Assembly (NCBI GenBank): GCA_910586625.1
Contig: CAJUIZ010000009.1
Coordinates: 10,890 to 74,889, forward strand
Source of the DNA: an uncultured Christensenellaceae bacterium
Lineage (GTDB): Bacteria; Bacillota; Clostridia; Christensenellales; CAG-314
Direction of reading: 5' to 3'
DNA: 64,000 nucleotides
Every line of letters starts with the position of its first letter. The stretch's first letter is position 1. The notes beneath the pieces were generated by a model. The model saw only the letters and a program-made list of their open reading frames with translations, was not told the DNA's origin and made no database searches. Positions 24,046-33,800 of the stretch are shown in pieces. A program made the position numbers and the translations under genes.

Positions 24046-25881
24046 ATGACAAAAAAACTCAAGGTAAAATCTCCCAAAGATTTTTCCAAATGGTTTAAGC
24101 GCGGCGCAAACGGTGCGATTACCTTTTTCGGCGTACCGGCGAATACCATTTTAGTGGTATTCGGCGTGATATTGTTACTGCTGAATATAGCTCCGATAGT
24201 ATCGCTGCTCGTCAAGGCGTTTACGGAGTATTCCACGGTCGGCTACGGTAAGTTTACTTGGGACAACTTCAAGGCTATTTTCGACTGGGCGGGAAGCGAC
24301 ACTTCGGTAGGTTTCTTTTGGCGTCCGTTCGGAAGGTCGCTTTTGATATCCGTTCTTGCCTGCGTTTTTTCGGTGCTGTTCGGCGGGTTAACCGCTTACT
24401 TGATTGCGAGAACGAATTTGAAGTTCAAACGCTTTATATCCGCGGTATTTATTTTTCCGTACATTATGCCGCAGTGGACGTTGGCGATGTTTTGGAAGAA
24501 TCTGTTTATATCGACAAACTGCACGGCAGGATACGCAGGCGAATTGCAGGCGCTAACGGGAATAGCGATGCCCGAGTGGTGGGTGTTCGGTATGTTCCCC
24601 ATAGCTTTGGTTTTGGGCTTGCATTACGCGCCGTTTGCTTACATACTTTTGGGCGGAGTATTACAGAATATGGACTCCAACTTGGAAGAAGCGGCGTCGA
24701 TTCTCGGGATACCCAGATGGAAATGCTTTTTTAAGATAACTTTGCCTATGCTAAAACCCGCAATACTTTCTACCGTATTGCTTGTGTTCAGTTCGGCTAT
24801 GAGCTCGTATTCGGTGGCGGTAAAGCTGGGCAATCCTATAAACTACTACGTATTGGCAACGCAAATGCAGGCGTTAATTACCGGCTCGGGCGGAATGCTC
24901 GCAGGCTGGGGAAGCGTTGTGGCTATTGTAATGATTGTTATAGGCGTTTTCCTGCTTATTCTCAATCAACTTCAAACGGGCTCGAGAAAACAGTTTACAA
25001 CCGTAACCGGCAAGTCCGGTCAGATTTCCAAAAATAATCTCGGCAAGGCGGGCAAATGGATTGTCGGCATAGTTATGAGCTTTGCGGTGGCGTTTTTCTG
25101 TATAGGTCCGATGGTGTCCTTCTTCTTGGAATCGCTTTTGTGGAATCCCGGCGACTTTTCGGGCGGCTTAACCTTCCGCGCGTGGACTTCCAAAACGCCT
25201 ATATCCACCAACGACTTCGTAGGTTTCTTCTTCGAGAAGAAGGTGGGCGCGGCGTTAAAGGGCTCGATTGTGCTTTCGGTGGTTTGCGCGCTGTCTGCGG
25301 GTGCAAGCGGATTTTTAATCGGTTACGCAATAAGCAAAAAAAGAAAGTCCAAGTATTCGGGCTTCGTTAACGGTTTGGCGTTCTTCCCGTATCTGCTTCC
25401 GTCCATTGCATTAAGCCAGTGCTTTTATTTACTGGGAGTTAATATGGGGCTGACGGGCGCTTGGATGCTTGTAGGCATCGTATTGGGTACTATCAAGTAT
25501 ATTCCTATGGCGTCGCGGTCGTCGCTTAACGCTATGATGCAGCTCTCTAACGAAATAGAAGAAGCAGGTATCATTCAGGGTATTCCTTGGTGGAAGCGAA
25601 TGCTGCGTATAGTGTTCCCCATTCAGAAGGCGGCTATTATTTCGGGCTTCCTGTTGCCGTTTATATCCTGTATGAGAGAATACGATTTGTTCGTATTTAT
25701 CGGTTCGGATCAGTTCACTCTGACAAGATTTATGTTCCAGCTCGGCTCTGACGGCGTACCGGCGTTGGAAAATGCCGCGAACTTCGTATTGATTGCCATT
25801 ATTTTGTTGGTAAACTGGCTCACGAACTTACTTACGGGAGCAAGCATTGATAAAGGATTGGGAGGTAAAACTAATGCCTAA
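24046..25881 (+). CDS. ABC transporter permease, two fused FbpB-type domains
   Basis: A 611-residue protein with about twelve transmembrane helices in two homologous halves (1-310 and 330-611). Each half carries the cytoplasmic EAA loop that contacts the ATPase: LEEAASILGIPRWKCFFKITLPML in half one and EIEEAGIIQGIPWWKRMLRIVFPIQ in half two. Fusion of two permease domains is typical of the Fe3+ (FbpB/SfuB) group. ATG 24046 follows AAGGAG. Its last 8 bases overlap the ATPase gene, so the two are translationally coupled. Confidence 0.9.
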   Translation: MTKKLKVKSPKDFSKWFKRGANGAITFFGVPANTILVVFGVILLLLNIAPIVSLLVKAFTEYSTVGYGKFTWDNFKAIFDWAGSDTSVGFFWRPFGRSLLISVLACVFSVLFGGLTAYLIARTNLKFKRFISAVFIFPYIMPQWTLAMFWKNLFISTNCTAGYAGELQALTGIAMPEWWVFGMFPIALVLGLHYAPFAYILLGGVLQNMDSNLEEAASILGIPRWKCFFKITLPMLKPAILSTVLLVFSSAMSSYSVAVKLGNPINYYVLATQMQALITGSGGMLAGWGSVVAIVMIVIGVFLLILNQLQTGSRKQFTTVTGKSGQISKNNLGKAGKWIVGIVMSFAVAFFCIGPMVSFFLESLLWNPGDFSGGLTFRAWTSKTPISTNDFVGFFFEKKVGAALKGSIVLSVVCALSAGASGFLIGYAISKKRKSKYSGFVNGLAFFPYLLPSIALSQCFYLLGVNMGLTGAWMLVGIVLGTIKYIPMASRSSLNAMMQLSNEIEEAGIIQGIPWWKRMLRIVFPIQKAAIISGFLLPFISCMREYDLFVFIGSDQFTLTRFMFQLGSDGVPALENAANFVLIAIILLVNWLTNLLTGASIDKGLGGKTNA

Positions 25882-27520
25882 GATTACATTAGAAAACGTT
25901 ACTAAAAGATGGGGCGGATTTTACGGAGCTGACCATCTCAATATGGAAATAGAAGACAACGGATTCGTCACCTTGTTGGGACCTTCCGGCTGCGGAAAAA
26001 CCACGACGCTAAGAATGATAGCGGGCTTGGAAACACCCACCGAAGGTAAAATAATGTTCGACGACGAAGTCATTTTCGATTCCAAGGAAGGAATAAATAT
26101 TCCGCCCAGTAAGCGCCGCGTGGGATTTTTGTTTCAAAACTACGCTTTGTGGCCGCATATGACAGTTTATCAAAATATTACTATGGGGTTGCAGGAGCTC
26201 AAAGGGAATTTTCCCGTTATAGATTCGGATTATATCCGTTATAACCGTCTTGCCGAAATAGTATTCAAAATTGCGGAAATTAAAAAATACTACTCCTATT
26301 CGTTAGACAAGCACAAGAAGGTCGTCAAGGATAAGGTTCTTCTTTTCATTATCGACGGCTTTAAGATAAGTCTTAATTCCGCAAAAGAAGTATTCGCATT
26401 AAATTATTACGGTCTTACCGACGAACAATGCTTGGCTGTCGCGGAAGCTAAAAAGCAGGAATATCTTGCCAAAGCCGAGCAAATCAAGGCAAAGCTCGCT
26501 CAAAAAGGAATAGATTTGAACGCCGAAGGTCAGCACGTCGTAAACGGCGAAGTGATTTACAAGGTAAGAAAGTTAGACAAGGAAGAAATAGACCTGCGCG
26601 TAAGGCACTCCGCTCGTATAGTTCACATAGGCGAATTTATGGACAGATACCCCGCAGAACTTTCCGGCGGACAGCAGCAGAGAGTAGCTATTGCCAGAAC
26701 GTTGGCGCCCGGACCCAAAATTATATTTATGGACGAACCGCTCTCCAATTTGGACGCCAAGCTCCGCTTGGAAATGCGTTCCGAGCTTAAACGTTTGCAC
26801 GTCGAAACGGGGTCTACATTCGTTTACGTTACGCACGATCAGCAGGAAGCGATGACGCTTGCGTCTAAAATATGCCTTATAAATAACGGTGTTATTCAGC
26901 AGTACGAAGCTCCGTTGGAAGTTTACGGCAGACCGACCAATCTGTTTGTCGCCGACTTTATCGGGTCGCCGAGCATTAACTTTATCGAAGTCAAGGCAAA
27001 GCAAAAGGGCGCGGATATTGCTATCGAGATGTTGGACGGAATCAAGGCGGTGTTCAAGCCTTCCGAGCCGCTTAATCTCGACGAAGAAGCAAAAAAGCGC
27101 GACGAGATTTTGGCGCAAAAAGCGCAGGAAAAAGAGCTTGCCGCCAAGCAAAAAGGCTACGTGGAAAAGGAAAATGCCGACAGACGGTTCAATTACAGCT
27201 TTGCAAAGACAACCGGCGTAGTGTTCTCCGAAGACGAATACGAAGTTTCCGAAGATACGTACGTAATAGGTATCAGACCGGAATTTATCAAGACGGTAGA
27301 AGGCAAGGGTATCCAAGCGGAAGTGTATTCCGCCCTGCCCACAGGCTCTGAAACGACCGTAAAACTCAAAATCGGCGATTACATTCTTACGAGCGTTATC
27401 TACGGCGGCGTAGATTACAAAATCGGCGACAAGATTAACGTTGAGTTCGCCACGTCGAATATTTTGCTGTTCGACAGAGTTTCCAGTAATTTGCTGTCAA
27501 TCGGCTCTATTAAAATGTAA
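25874..27520 (+). CDS. ABC transporter ATPase with large insertion in the helical domain
   Basis: Import ATPase partner of the preceding permease. Walker A GPSGCGKTT (residues about 36-44), Q-loop FQNYALWPHMT (87-97), signature LSGGQQQR (263-270), Walker B IIFMDEP (283-289) and the VTHDQQEA H-loop are intact, followed by a TOBE-type C-terminal region. The Q-loop to signature distance is about 170 residues instead of about 50. The extra 120-130 residues (about 109-238) are lysine-rich and predicted helical. A second, smaller charged insert interrupts the C-terminal domain. Length 548 residues compares with about 350 usual. Start ATG 25874 has GGGAGG. Confidence 0.9.
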   Translation: MPKITLENVTKRWGGFYGADHLNMEIEDNGFVTLLGPSGCGKTTTLRMIAGLETPTEGKIMFDDEVIFDSKEGINIPPSKRRVGFLFQNYALWPHMTVYQNITMGLQELKGNFPVIDSDYIRYNRLAEIVFKIAEIKKYYSYSLDKHKKVVKDKVLLFIIDGFKISLNSAKEVFALNYYGLTDEQCLAVAEAKKQEYLAKAEQIKAKLAQKGIDLNAEGQHVVNGEVIYKVRKLDKEEIDLRVRHSARIVHIGEFMDRYPAELSGGQQQRVAIARTLAPGPKIIFMDEPLSNLDAKLRLEMRSELKRLHVETGSTFVYVTHDQQEAMTLASKICLINNGVIQQYEAPLEVYGRPTNLFVADFIGSPSINFIEVKAKQKGADIAIEMLDGIKAVFKPSEPLNLDEEAKKRDEILAQKAQEKELAAKQKGYVEKENADRRFNYSFAKTTGVVFSEDEYEVSEDTYVIGIRPEFIKTVEGKGIQAEVYSALPTGSETTVKLKIGDYILTSVIYGGVDYKIGDKINVEFATSNILLFDRVSSNLLSIGSIKM

Positions 27521-27555
27521 TTGTCAGCGTAGTAAACAAAATATATGCGTAAATC

Positions 27556-27600
27556 GGCTGTCGCAAGCGGATAGTTTTCCGTAATTCGGCAGCCTTTTTA
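27556..27600 (+). terminator. Terminator of the ABC operon
   Basis: GGCTG(T)CG ... CGGCAGCC stem with a long loop, followed by TTTTTA. Confidence 0.7.
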
Positions 27601-27701
27601 TTGCAGGGAGAAACGTTCGCTCAATTGACCGATAGTTATGAATGTAACGTAAACGGGAGCGTTCCGCTGTTTTTGCGCAATATTGCAGTCGGGCGTTTCG
27701 C

Positions 27702-27731
27702 TTGACCTTGAGTATAAATGAGTGCTACAAT
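27702..27731 (+). promoter_or_regulatory. Possible promoter for the DUF896/ATPase genes
   Basis: TTGACC (27702-27707), 18-bp spacer, TACAAT (27726-27731), 23 bp before the DUF896 start. Confidence 0.6.
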
Positions 27732-27753
27732 TATACAAACAACAGGTGGAATT

Positions 27754-27972
27754 ATGGAACAGAAAAAAATTGACAGAATAAACGAGCTTGCTCGTAAATC
27801 CAAGACGGCGGAAGGTCTTACCGAACAGGAAAAGGCGGAGCAAAAAGTTTTGCGCCGAGAGTATTTGGAAGCGTGGCGGTTGGGCGTGCAGCAGACGTTG
27901 GACAATACCTACGTTGTGGACGGCAAAGGCAACGAGCGGAAGCTTCAACGCAAACCCGACTACAAAGAGTAA
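27754..27972 (+). CDS. DUF896 (YnzC-like) small protein
   Basis: A 72-residue protein with the DUF896 pattern: KIDRINELARKSKTAEGLTEQEKAEQ, then LRREYLEAWRLGVQQTLDN. It is a two-helix hairpin in Bacillus YnzC, a protein of the SOS-linked yneA operon with no clear biochemical role. ATG 27754 follows CAGGTGG. The next gene starts 11 bp later. Confidence 0.88.
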   Translation: MEQKKIDRINELARKSKTAEGLTEQEKAEQKVLRREYLEAWRLGVQQTLDNTYVVDGKGNERKLQRKPDYKE

Positions 27973-27983
27973 ACGGCGGTATT

Positions 27984-28754
27984 ATGATTTATCTTGCGGA
28001 ATACAGGCTTAAACGGGTACAAGACGGCTACCCGTTTATACCGCTTATCGTCAATACCGAGCGATTTACTTTTAACGCAGGCATAACGGTATTTTGCGGA
28101 GATAACGGCAGCGGAAAGAGTACCTTTGCAAAGATTCTATCCGCCGCGTGCAATTGCGTCAGGGTATCCTACAAACAAATGCAGGATGACGAATTTGTTG
28201 CGCGTACGGAGTGCTTTGCGGTATCCAAGCGGTTTTCGCCCAAACGCAGCTTTTATTTCTCGGCGGAAGAATTTATTCAATTCGTCCGCGACGTGGAAGA
28301 TCGCAAGCGGGACGCGCTATGCGCAATTGCGGAAATAGACGCGTACAAAACGCTGTCCGACTACGCCAAGTCACTTGCCAAGCAGCCGCACGTCGATACT
28401 CTTGTAAGCTTCGAGAATTTTTACGGCAAAAGCCTTGCGGAAGTTTCGCACGGGCAGGGCTTTTTGAAGTTTTTCGATAAACGTCTAAAAGAAAACGGCC
28501 TGTACATAATCGACGAGCCGGAAGCGGCGTTGTCGTCGGAAAATCAGTTTCTGTTATCCGTAAGAATAAAGAACGCTGCGGAAAATATGAATTGCCAGTT
28601 TGTAGTGTTTACCCATTCGCCCGTTATAGCTTCCATTCCGCAAGCCGACGTATACGAGATACAAAACGACGCTTTTGTAAAAACCGACTGGGACGGATTG
28701 TCCGACGTAAAATTTTTGCAGATGTTTTTTAAGAACAAGGACAGATTGTTTTAG
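27984..28754 (+). CDS. AAA-type ATPase (ABC/SMC-like, OLD/AbiEii-type fold)
   Basis: A 256-residue soluble ATPase with a Walker A GDNGSGKST (about residues 38-46), a Walker B GLYIIDEPEAALS and an FTHSPVIAS switch. This arrangement is that of short AAA_21/AAA_23-like proteins (YhaN/RecF type) of unknown function. It lacks membrane segments and any obvious transporter partner. It overlaps no gene and lies 11 bp after the DUF896 gene; the zinc-ribbon frame starts 15 bp after it. Confidence 0.85.
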   Translation: MIYLAEYRLKRVQDGYPFIPLIVNTERFTFNAGITVFCGDNGSGKSTFAKILSAACNCVRVSYKQMQDDEFVARTECFAVSKRFSPKRSFYFSAEEFIQFVRDVEDRKRDALCAIAEIDAYKTLSDYAKSLAKQPHVDTLVSFENFYGKSLAEVSHGQGFLKFFDKRLKENGLYIIDEPEAALSSENQFLLSVRIKNAAENMNCQFVVFTHSPVIASIPQADVYEIQNDAFVKTDWDGLSDVKFLQMFFKNKDRLF

Positions 28755-28769
28755 GAGTTTAACACGGGT

Positions 28770-29452
28770 ATGAATTTTTGCGAAAACTGCAGCCTTTTGA
28801 CGGAAAAACGCGTATGCCCCCCCAATGCGGAGCGTCCGTCCGCGCGCCGAAGGAATCCGACCTTGTGCTTTTTGCCGAGTTTGACGGTCGGTCTAACGGT
28901 ATGTTTTCCGACGCGCTTTCTAACAACGAGATAGATTTTGTAAGCGTACCCATTTACGGCGGATACAGTCGGCTTAATAAACCCGCGGGCTACAATCTTT
29001 ACGTCAAATTTGCCGATTACGACGCCGCGTTTGAAATATATGACGTAATTTTCGTGAACAGCGAACAGCAGCCGAGCGCGGACGACGACCCGTCAAGTAT
29101 AATAGACAGTCTGGTAAAGGTTGTCGTAGACCGTCCGTACGGAAGCGTTCATCCCGAGCATCCCGACATAAAGTACAATCTTAATTACGGCTGCGTACAG
29201 GGAGTTATCGGCGGCGACGGCGAAGAACAGGACGCATACATTGTGGGCGTAAACTATCCGCTTGAACGCGGGGCGGAATTTTGCGGATACGTAATAGCGG
29301 TAATAATCCGCAAAAACGACGTCGAAACCAAGTGGGTAGTTGCGCCCGTTTACGGCGGTATATCCCCGCGCACGCCCAAGTACACCAAGGAACAAATCGC
29401 CGCGGCAGTCAACTTTCAAGAAAAATTTTTTGATATTGAAGTAATAATGTAA
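28770..29452 (+). pseudogene. Zinc-ribbon-start protein interrupted at a C7 tract (frameshift or phase-variable)
   Basis: ATG 28770 opens a frame MNFCENCSLLTEKRVCPP that looks like the first half of a zinc ribbon, but it soon goes off-frame. From about 28823 the frame continuing as QCGASVRAPKESDLV carries the second half and the remaining 210 residues, which end at 29452 and have no good start of their own. The break is a run of seven C (28817-28823). Five or eight C would restore a C-P-x-C-G ribbon. The long part is otherwise intact with Asp/Glu-rich strands; I do not recognise it. True pseudogene, phase-variable gene and sequencing error are all possible. Confidence 0.6.
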
Positions 29453-29473
29453 CAAAAAAACGACGTAAAATTC

Positions 29474-29548
29474 AAAATTACCTTGTCATCGCAGGGTAAT
29501 TTTTTGTTGTATACATAAAAGCAACGGTTAATTCTCCGTTGCATTTTT
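29474..29548. terminator. Two hairpins between converging genes
   Basis: AAAATTACC...GGTAATTTT (29474-29505) with a following T-run serves the plus strand. GCAACGG/CCGTTGC (29521-29542) with T-run on one side follows. Confidence 0.75.
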
Positions 29549-29611
29549 GATTGCCGTATATGCAACAAAATTGCTAAGCCGCCGTGAAGCGTAGGTAATT
29601 ATTGTTTAATA

Positions 29612-30055
29612 TTAGTCTTTCGTTCTGCCCAAAATGAAGTCCACTGAACAGTTAAAGCCCTTTGCGAGCATTATGATACAATCTACCGATGGAACGCTTT
29701 TACCGTTTTTCCACTCGTAAAAACGAGATGCGGATATATTTGAATGAGTATAAAAATATCTCCACGAGCATTTGAATGTATTTTTCAGATTAGTTAACTG
29801 TTCGGGAAACGAAGGGCAGGGATAGTACGTATTAGATATATCATCGTCAATTAATCCCAATAGATAATCGCATGAACAATTAAAGTAGTCTGCTAATTTA
29901 ATTAAAGTTTCCGCCGATGGCGCACGTTTTTCTTGTAAATATCTTGTTACTGTGGTTGAATCAACGCCTATGGCGTTAGCCAGATTAATTGATTTGACGT
30001 CGTTTTCAAACATAAGAATATCTAATGTTTCCGCGAATTTCGATAAGCTATACAT
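29612..30055 (-). CDS. Tandem XRE-domain regulator
   Basis: A 147-residue protein with two helix-turn-helix units. The first (about residues 5-67) reads INLANAIGVDSTTVTRYLQEKRAPSAE...LADYFNCSCDYLLGL. The second (about 85-145) reads NISASRFYEWKNGKSVPSVDCIIMLAKGFNCSVDFILG and is a recognisable repeat of the first. Two XRE domains in one short chain suggest that one monomer contacts both half-sites or that one domain mediates dimerisation. It is divergent from the small gene at 30175, with a dyad between. Confidence 0.88.
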   Translation of the reverse strand: MYSLSKFAETLDILMFENDVKSINLANAIGVDSTTVTRYLQEKRAPSAETLIKLADYFNCSCDYLLGLIDDDISNTYYPCPSFPEQLTNLKNTFKCSWRYFYTHSNISASRFYEWKNGKSVPSVDCIIMLAKGFNCSVDFILGRTKD

Positions 30056-30089
30056 AATAATTAATCACTCATTACAATTTTCTCCCGAA

Positions 30090-30117
30090 TTGGCATTATT
30101 TACTTGTAAAATGCCAA
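30090..30117. promoter_or_regulatory. Operator-like dyad between divergent genes
   Basis: TTGGCATT (30090-30097) and AATGCCAA (30110-30117) are perfect inverted arms with 12 bp between. They lie 35 bp from the XRE gene start and 58 bp from the divergent gene. Confidence 0.55.
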
Positions 30118-30174
30118 GTCGATAGAGTCTAATATATAGACGATCAGCGCTGCGATTACCAAAGGAGAATGAAT

Positions 30175-30411
30175 ATGAAAGACGAAAAGAATCACATTTT
30201 AGTTACGGAATATAACAAACAGTCCGATTTGGAAGATTTACCCGATATAAATTGGAAAGTAGAACCTAACGAAATACTTTGCGATATTAAATTTTTGCTG
30301 CGAGAATATTATGTGGCAACATTCGGCGTTGATGAAAAGTCGTTGATACTTGGGTTTAACAACGGTCAAAAGTTCAAAATTACTGTCAGCGAAATAAGGG
30401 AACGGATTTGA
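30175..30411 (+). CDS. Small protein of unknown function, divergent from XRE regulator
   Basis: Not recognised. The 78-residue acidic protein has two parts: an N-terminal polar stretch and a C-terminal segment of alternating strands ending LGFNNGQKFKITVSEIRERI. ATG 30175 sits 7 nt from AAAGGAG (30161-30167), better than ATG 30169. It has no membrane segment. The divergent XRE gene and shared operator suggest that it is the regulated partner. Confidence 0.6.
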   Translation: MKDEKNHILVTEYNKQSDLEDLPDINWKVEPNEILCDIKFLLREYYVATFGVDEKSLILGFNNGQKFKITVSEIRERI

Positions 30412-30520
30412 CATAGTCGTATAAATGCGAAAAAACGGATTGAAAAAACATTGTAACGAACGCTGCCGTCAAGTCGTTTTATGTATTTGCTTTTTTTAAT
30501 AAACAAAAGACATATATTAC

Positions 30521-30549
30521 TTGCCAAACTTATTGAAATTTGTTAAAAT
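30521..30549 (+). promoter_or_regulatory. Promoter of ileS
   Basis: TTGCCA (30521-30526), 17-bp spacer, TAAAAT (30544-30549), about 30 bp before the T-box stem I. Confidence 0.75.
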
Positions 30550-30578
30550 GTAAATAATTTAATAGCAAATACGTTACA

Positions 30579-30815
30579 GCAAGGACAAGACTGCGGAATA
30601 CGGAAAGTAACAGAGAGCGTTCGTTGGGTGAAAAGGACGACTGACCGCCCGTAAGCCATCCCCTTGCAAGTAGACTTGGCGAAACATTGTCGAGTAGTCA
30701 AGTTCGGCGGCGGACCGTTATCTTGCCGCGCGGTATAATTTGCGCATATGTGCAAACGTACCAGTTTGAAATGGTTAACTCTTTTAAGGAGCGTTTTTTC
30801 AAACGCTCCTTTTTT
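30579..30815 (+). promoter_or_regulatory. T-box riboswitch, isoleucine specifier, upstream of ileS
   Basis: Stem I starts GCAAGG (30579-30584) and closes CCTTGC (30662-30667). Inside are GGAAAGTA (loop-E-like motif) and the AG-bulge AGAGAG. On the 3' side ATC (30658-30660) is the specifier codon, matching Ile. Downstream the segment around ATGGTTAACTC is a T-box-like bulge, and GGAGCG...CGCTCC followed by a T-run (about 30788-30815) is the terminator. Uncharged tRNA-Ile would stabilise the antiterminator and permit ileS transcription. Confidence 0.87.
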
Positions 30816-30855
30816 GTTTCCATCACAATATTAACCTTATTAAGGAGAAATTCTT

Positions 30856-33800
30856 ATGTCCAAATACAAAAAGGTAGACAGCTCGTTAAACTTCGTCGAC
30901 AGAGAACTGGAAGTTCTAAAATTTTGGAAAGAAAATAAAATTTTCGAGCAGACAGCCGCAAAAGGAGACAAGTCCTTTACTTTCTACGACGGTCCGCCGA
31001 CCGCCAACGGCAAGCCGCACATTGGGCACGTTTTAACGCGTTCCATCAAGGATTTAATTCCCCGTTACCAAGTAATGAAGGGACGTAAGGTTCTGCGCAA
31101 GGCGGGTTGGGATACTCACGGTCTTCCGGTGGAATTAGAAGTGGAAAAGCTCTTGGGCATCGACGGCAAAAAGCAGATAGAAGAATACGGTATCGAGCCG
31201 TTTGTGGAAAAGTGCAAACAATCTGTTTGGAAGTATAAGGGCGAGTGGGAACAGCTGTCCGACCGCGTAGCTTACTGGGCGGATATGGAGCATCCCTACG
31301 TCACCTACGACAACAATTATATCGAGTCGGAGTGGTGGGCGCTAAAAACCATCTACGACAAGGGGCTGTTGTACAAGGGCTTCAAAATCGTGCCCTACTG
31401 CCCGCGCTGCGGAACGGCGCTCTCTTCCCACGAAGTTGCGCAGGGCTACAAGGACGTAAAGGAAAAGTCCGCTGTTGCCAAGTTCCAACTTGTCGATTAC
31501 CCCGATACCTACTTCCTTGCTTGGACGACAACTCCTTGGACGTTGCCTTCCAACGTGGCGCTTTGTATGAACGCCGACTACGACTACGCAACGGTTTTGT
31601 GCGACGGCGTAAAGTATATTCTTGCAAAGGACCTTGTAAGCAAACATTTCGAAGACGGTACTTATGAGATTTTGGACGTAAAGAAAGGCTCCGCGTACGA
31701 AGGCGTTCATTACACGCCGCTGTATACCTATGCGAACGTTCGGGACGACTGCTACTACGTTACCAACGACGGCTACGTAACGCTCACCGACGGCACGGGC
31801 ATAGTGCATATTGCGCCCGCATTCGGCGAAGACGACGCAAACGTAGGCAGGCGGTACAATTTGCCGCTGGTGCAGCTTGTGGGCGAAGACGGCAAATTTG
31901 CAGACGGCTGCGGCGAGCTTACCGAATTGTTCTGCAAGTCGGCGGATAAACCCATACTTAAAGATTTGAAGGAGCGCGGACTGCTGTTCGCCGAGCTGAT
32001 GTACGAGCACAGCTATCCGCATTGCTGGCGCTGCGACACGCCGCTTATTTACTACGCGCGTAAGTCGTGGTTCGTCAAGATGACGGCGGTGCGCGACGAA
32101 TTGCTCAAAGCCAACGCTTCCGTCAACTGGATACCGCCTACAATCGGTTCTGGACGTATGGGCAACTTCCTTGAAAACGTAATCGACTGGGGAATTTCCC
32201 GCGACAGATATTGGGGGACGCCTCTTCCCGTGTGGGTATGCAACAAATGCGGCAAGGTACACGTAATAGGCAGCAGAGCCGAGCTTGCCGAAAAATGCGG
32301 TTGCAGCAAGGATATAGAATTGCACCGTCCGTTTATTGACGAATGCAAGTGGGAATGCAGCTGCGGCGGAACGTACGAACGCACCCCCGAAGTTATAGAC
32401 TGCTGGTTCGATTCCGGCTCTATGCCCTATGCTCAGTTCCACTATCCGTTTGAAAACGAAAAGCTGTTCAAGGAAAACTTCCCTGCGGACTTCATTTCCG
32501 AAGCGGTAGATCAAACGCGCGGTTGGTTCTACGTATTGCTTGCGGTAAACACTTTGCTGTTCGGCAAAGCGCCGTTTAAGAACTGTATAGTATTAGGGCT
32601 TGTAGGCGACGAACACGGCGTAAAGATGAGCAAGCACAAGGGCAACGTAGTGGACCCGTGGGACAGCTTCAACAAGCAGGGCGCGGACGCTGTGCGTTGG
32701 TACTTCTATACGGCTTCCGCTCCGTGGCTGCCCAGTCGTTTCTATTCCGAAGCCGTTTCGGAAATGCAGCGTAAGTTTTTGGGGACGCTGTGGAATACCT
32801 ACGCGTTTTACGTGCTGTACGCGGATATCGACGATTTCGACCCGAGCAAGTACGACCTTAAAAAGTGCAAGCTTACTCTTATGGACAAGTGGATACTGTC
32901 CGAAGTTAACCAGCTTGTTGAAACGGTGGACAAGGGCTTGTCCGCTTACGAAATAACAGATACCGCCCGCGCGATAGAAAGGTTTACGGATATGCTGTCC
33001 AATTGGTACGTACGCCGCTGCCGCGAACGCTATTGGGGCGCGGACTGGACGGACGACAAGCAGGCGGCGTATATGACGCTGTATACCGTGCTGGATACGC
33101 TTGTCAAGGTAGCTGCCCCCTTCGTACCCTTTATTACGGAAAGCATTTACCAAAATATCACGGCAAATTGCTTCGATAAAGCTCCGCGTTCGGTGCATTT
33201 GTGCGCTTTCCCCAAGGCGGACAAGAAGTATATCGATTCGCGCCTTAACAAAATGATGGAAAAGGTATTGGACATAGTCGTTCTCGGGCGTTCGGCGCGC
33301 AACTCCGCCAACGTCAAGAACCGTCAGCCGCTTGCGCGTATGTACGTTGCAACCGGCGGAGAGTTGGACAGCGAAATGGCGGACATAGTCAAAAACGAGC
33401 TTAACGTCAAGGAGCTAATCAACGTCAAGTCCGCCGACGCATTTGCCGACTACGAAATAAAGCCGCAGCTCAAGACTTTGGGACCGAAGTACGGCAAGCT
33501 GATAGGAGCAATACGCGAACGCTTTGCCAATCTCGGCGAACGCGCGCGCGAAGTGGTGGAAAACGTCAAAAACGGCGGCAAGCACGTGTTCGATTTCAAC
33601 GGCGACAGGGTGGAAGTAAGCCAAGAAGATTTACTCATTTCTTCCAAAAATAAGCAGGGCTATTCCGTCGTGACCGACCGCGGCGATACCGTTGCGTTGG
33701 ACGTAAACTTGGACGACAAACTGATAGAAGAAGGCTTGGTACGCGAAATCGTATCCAAAATACAAACTATGCGCAAGGAGTGCGGATTTGTCGTAACCGA

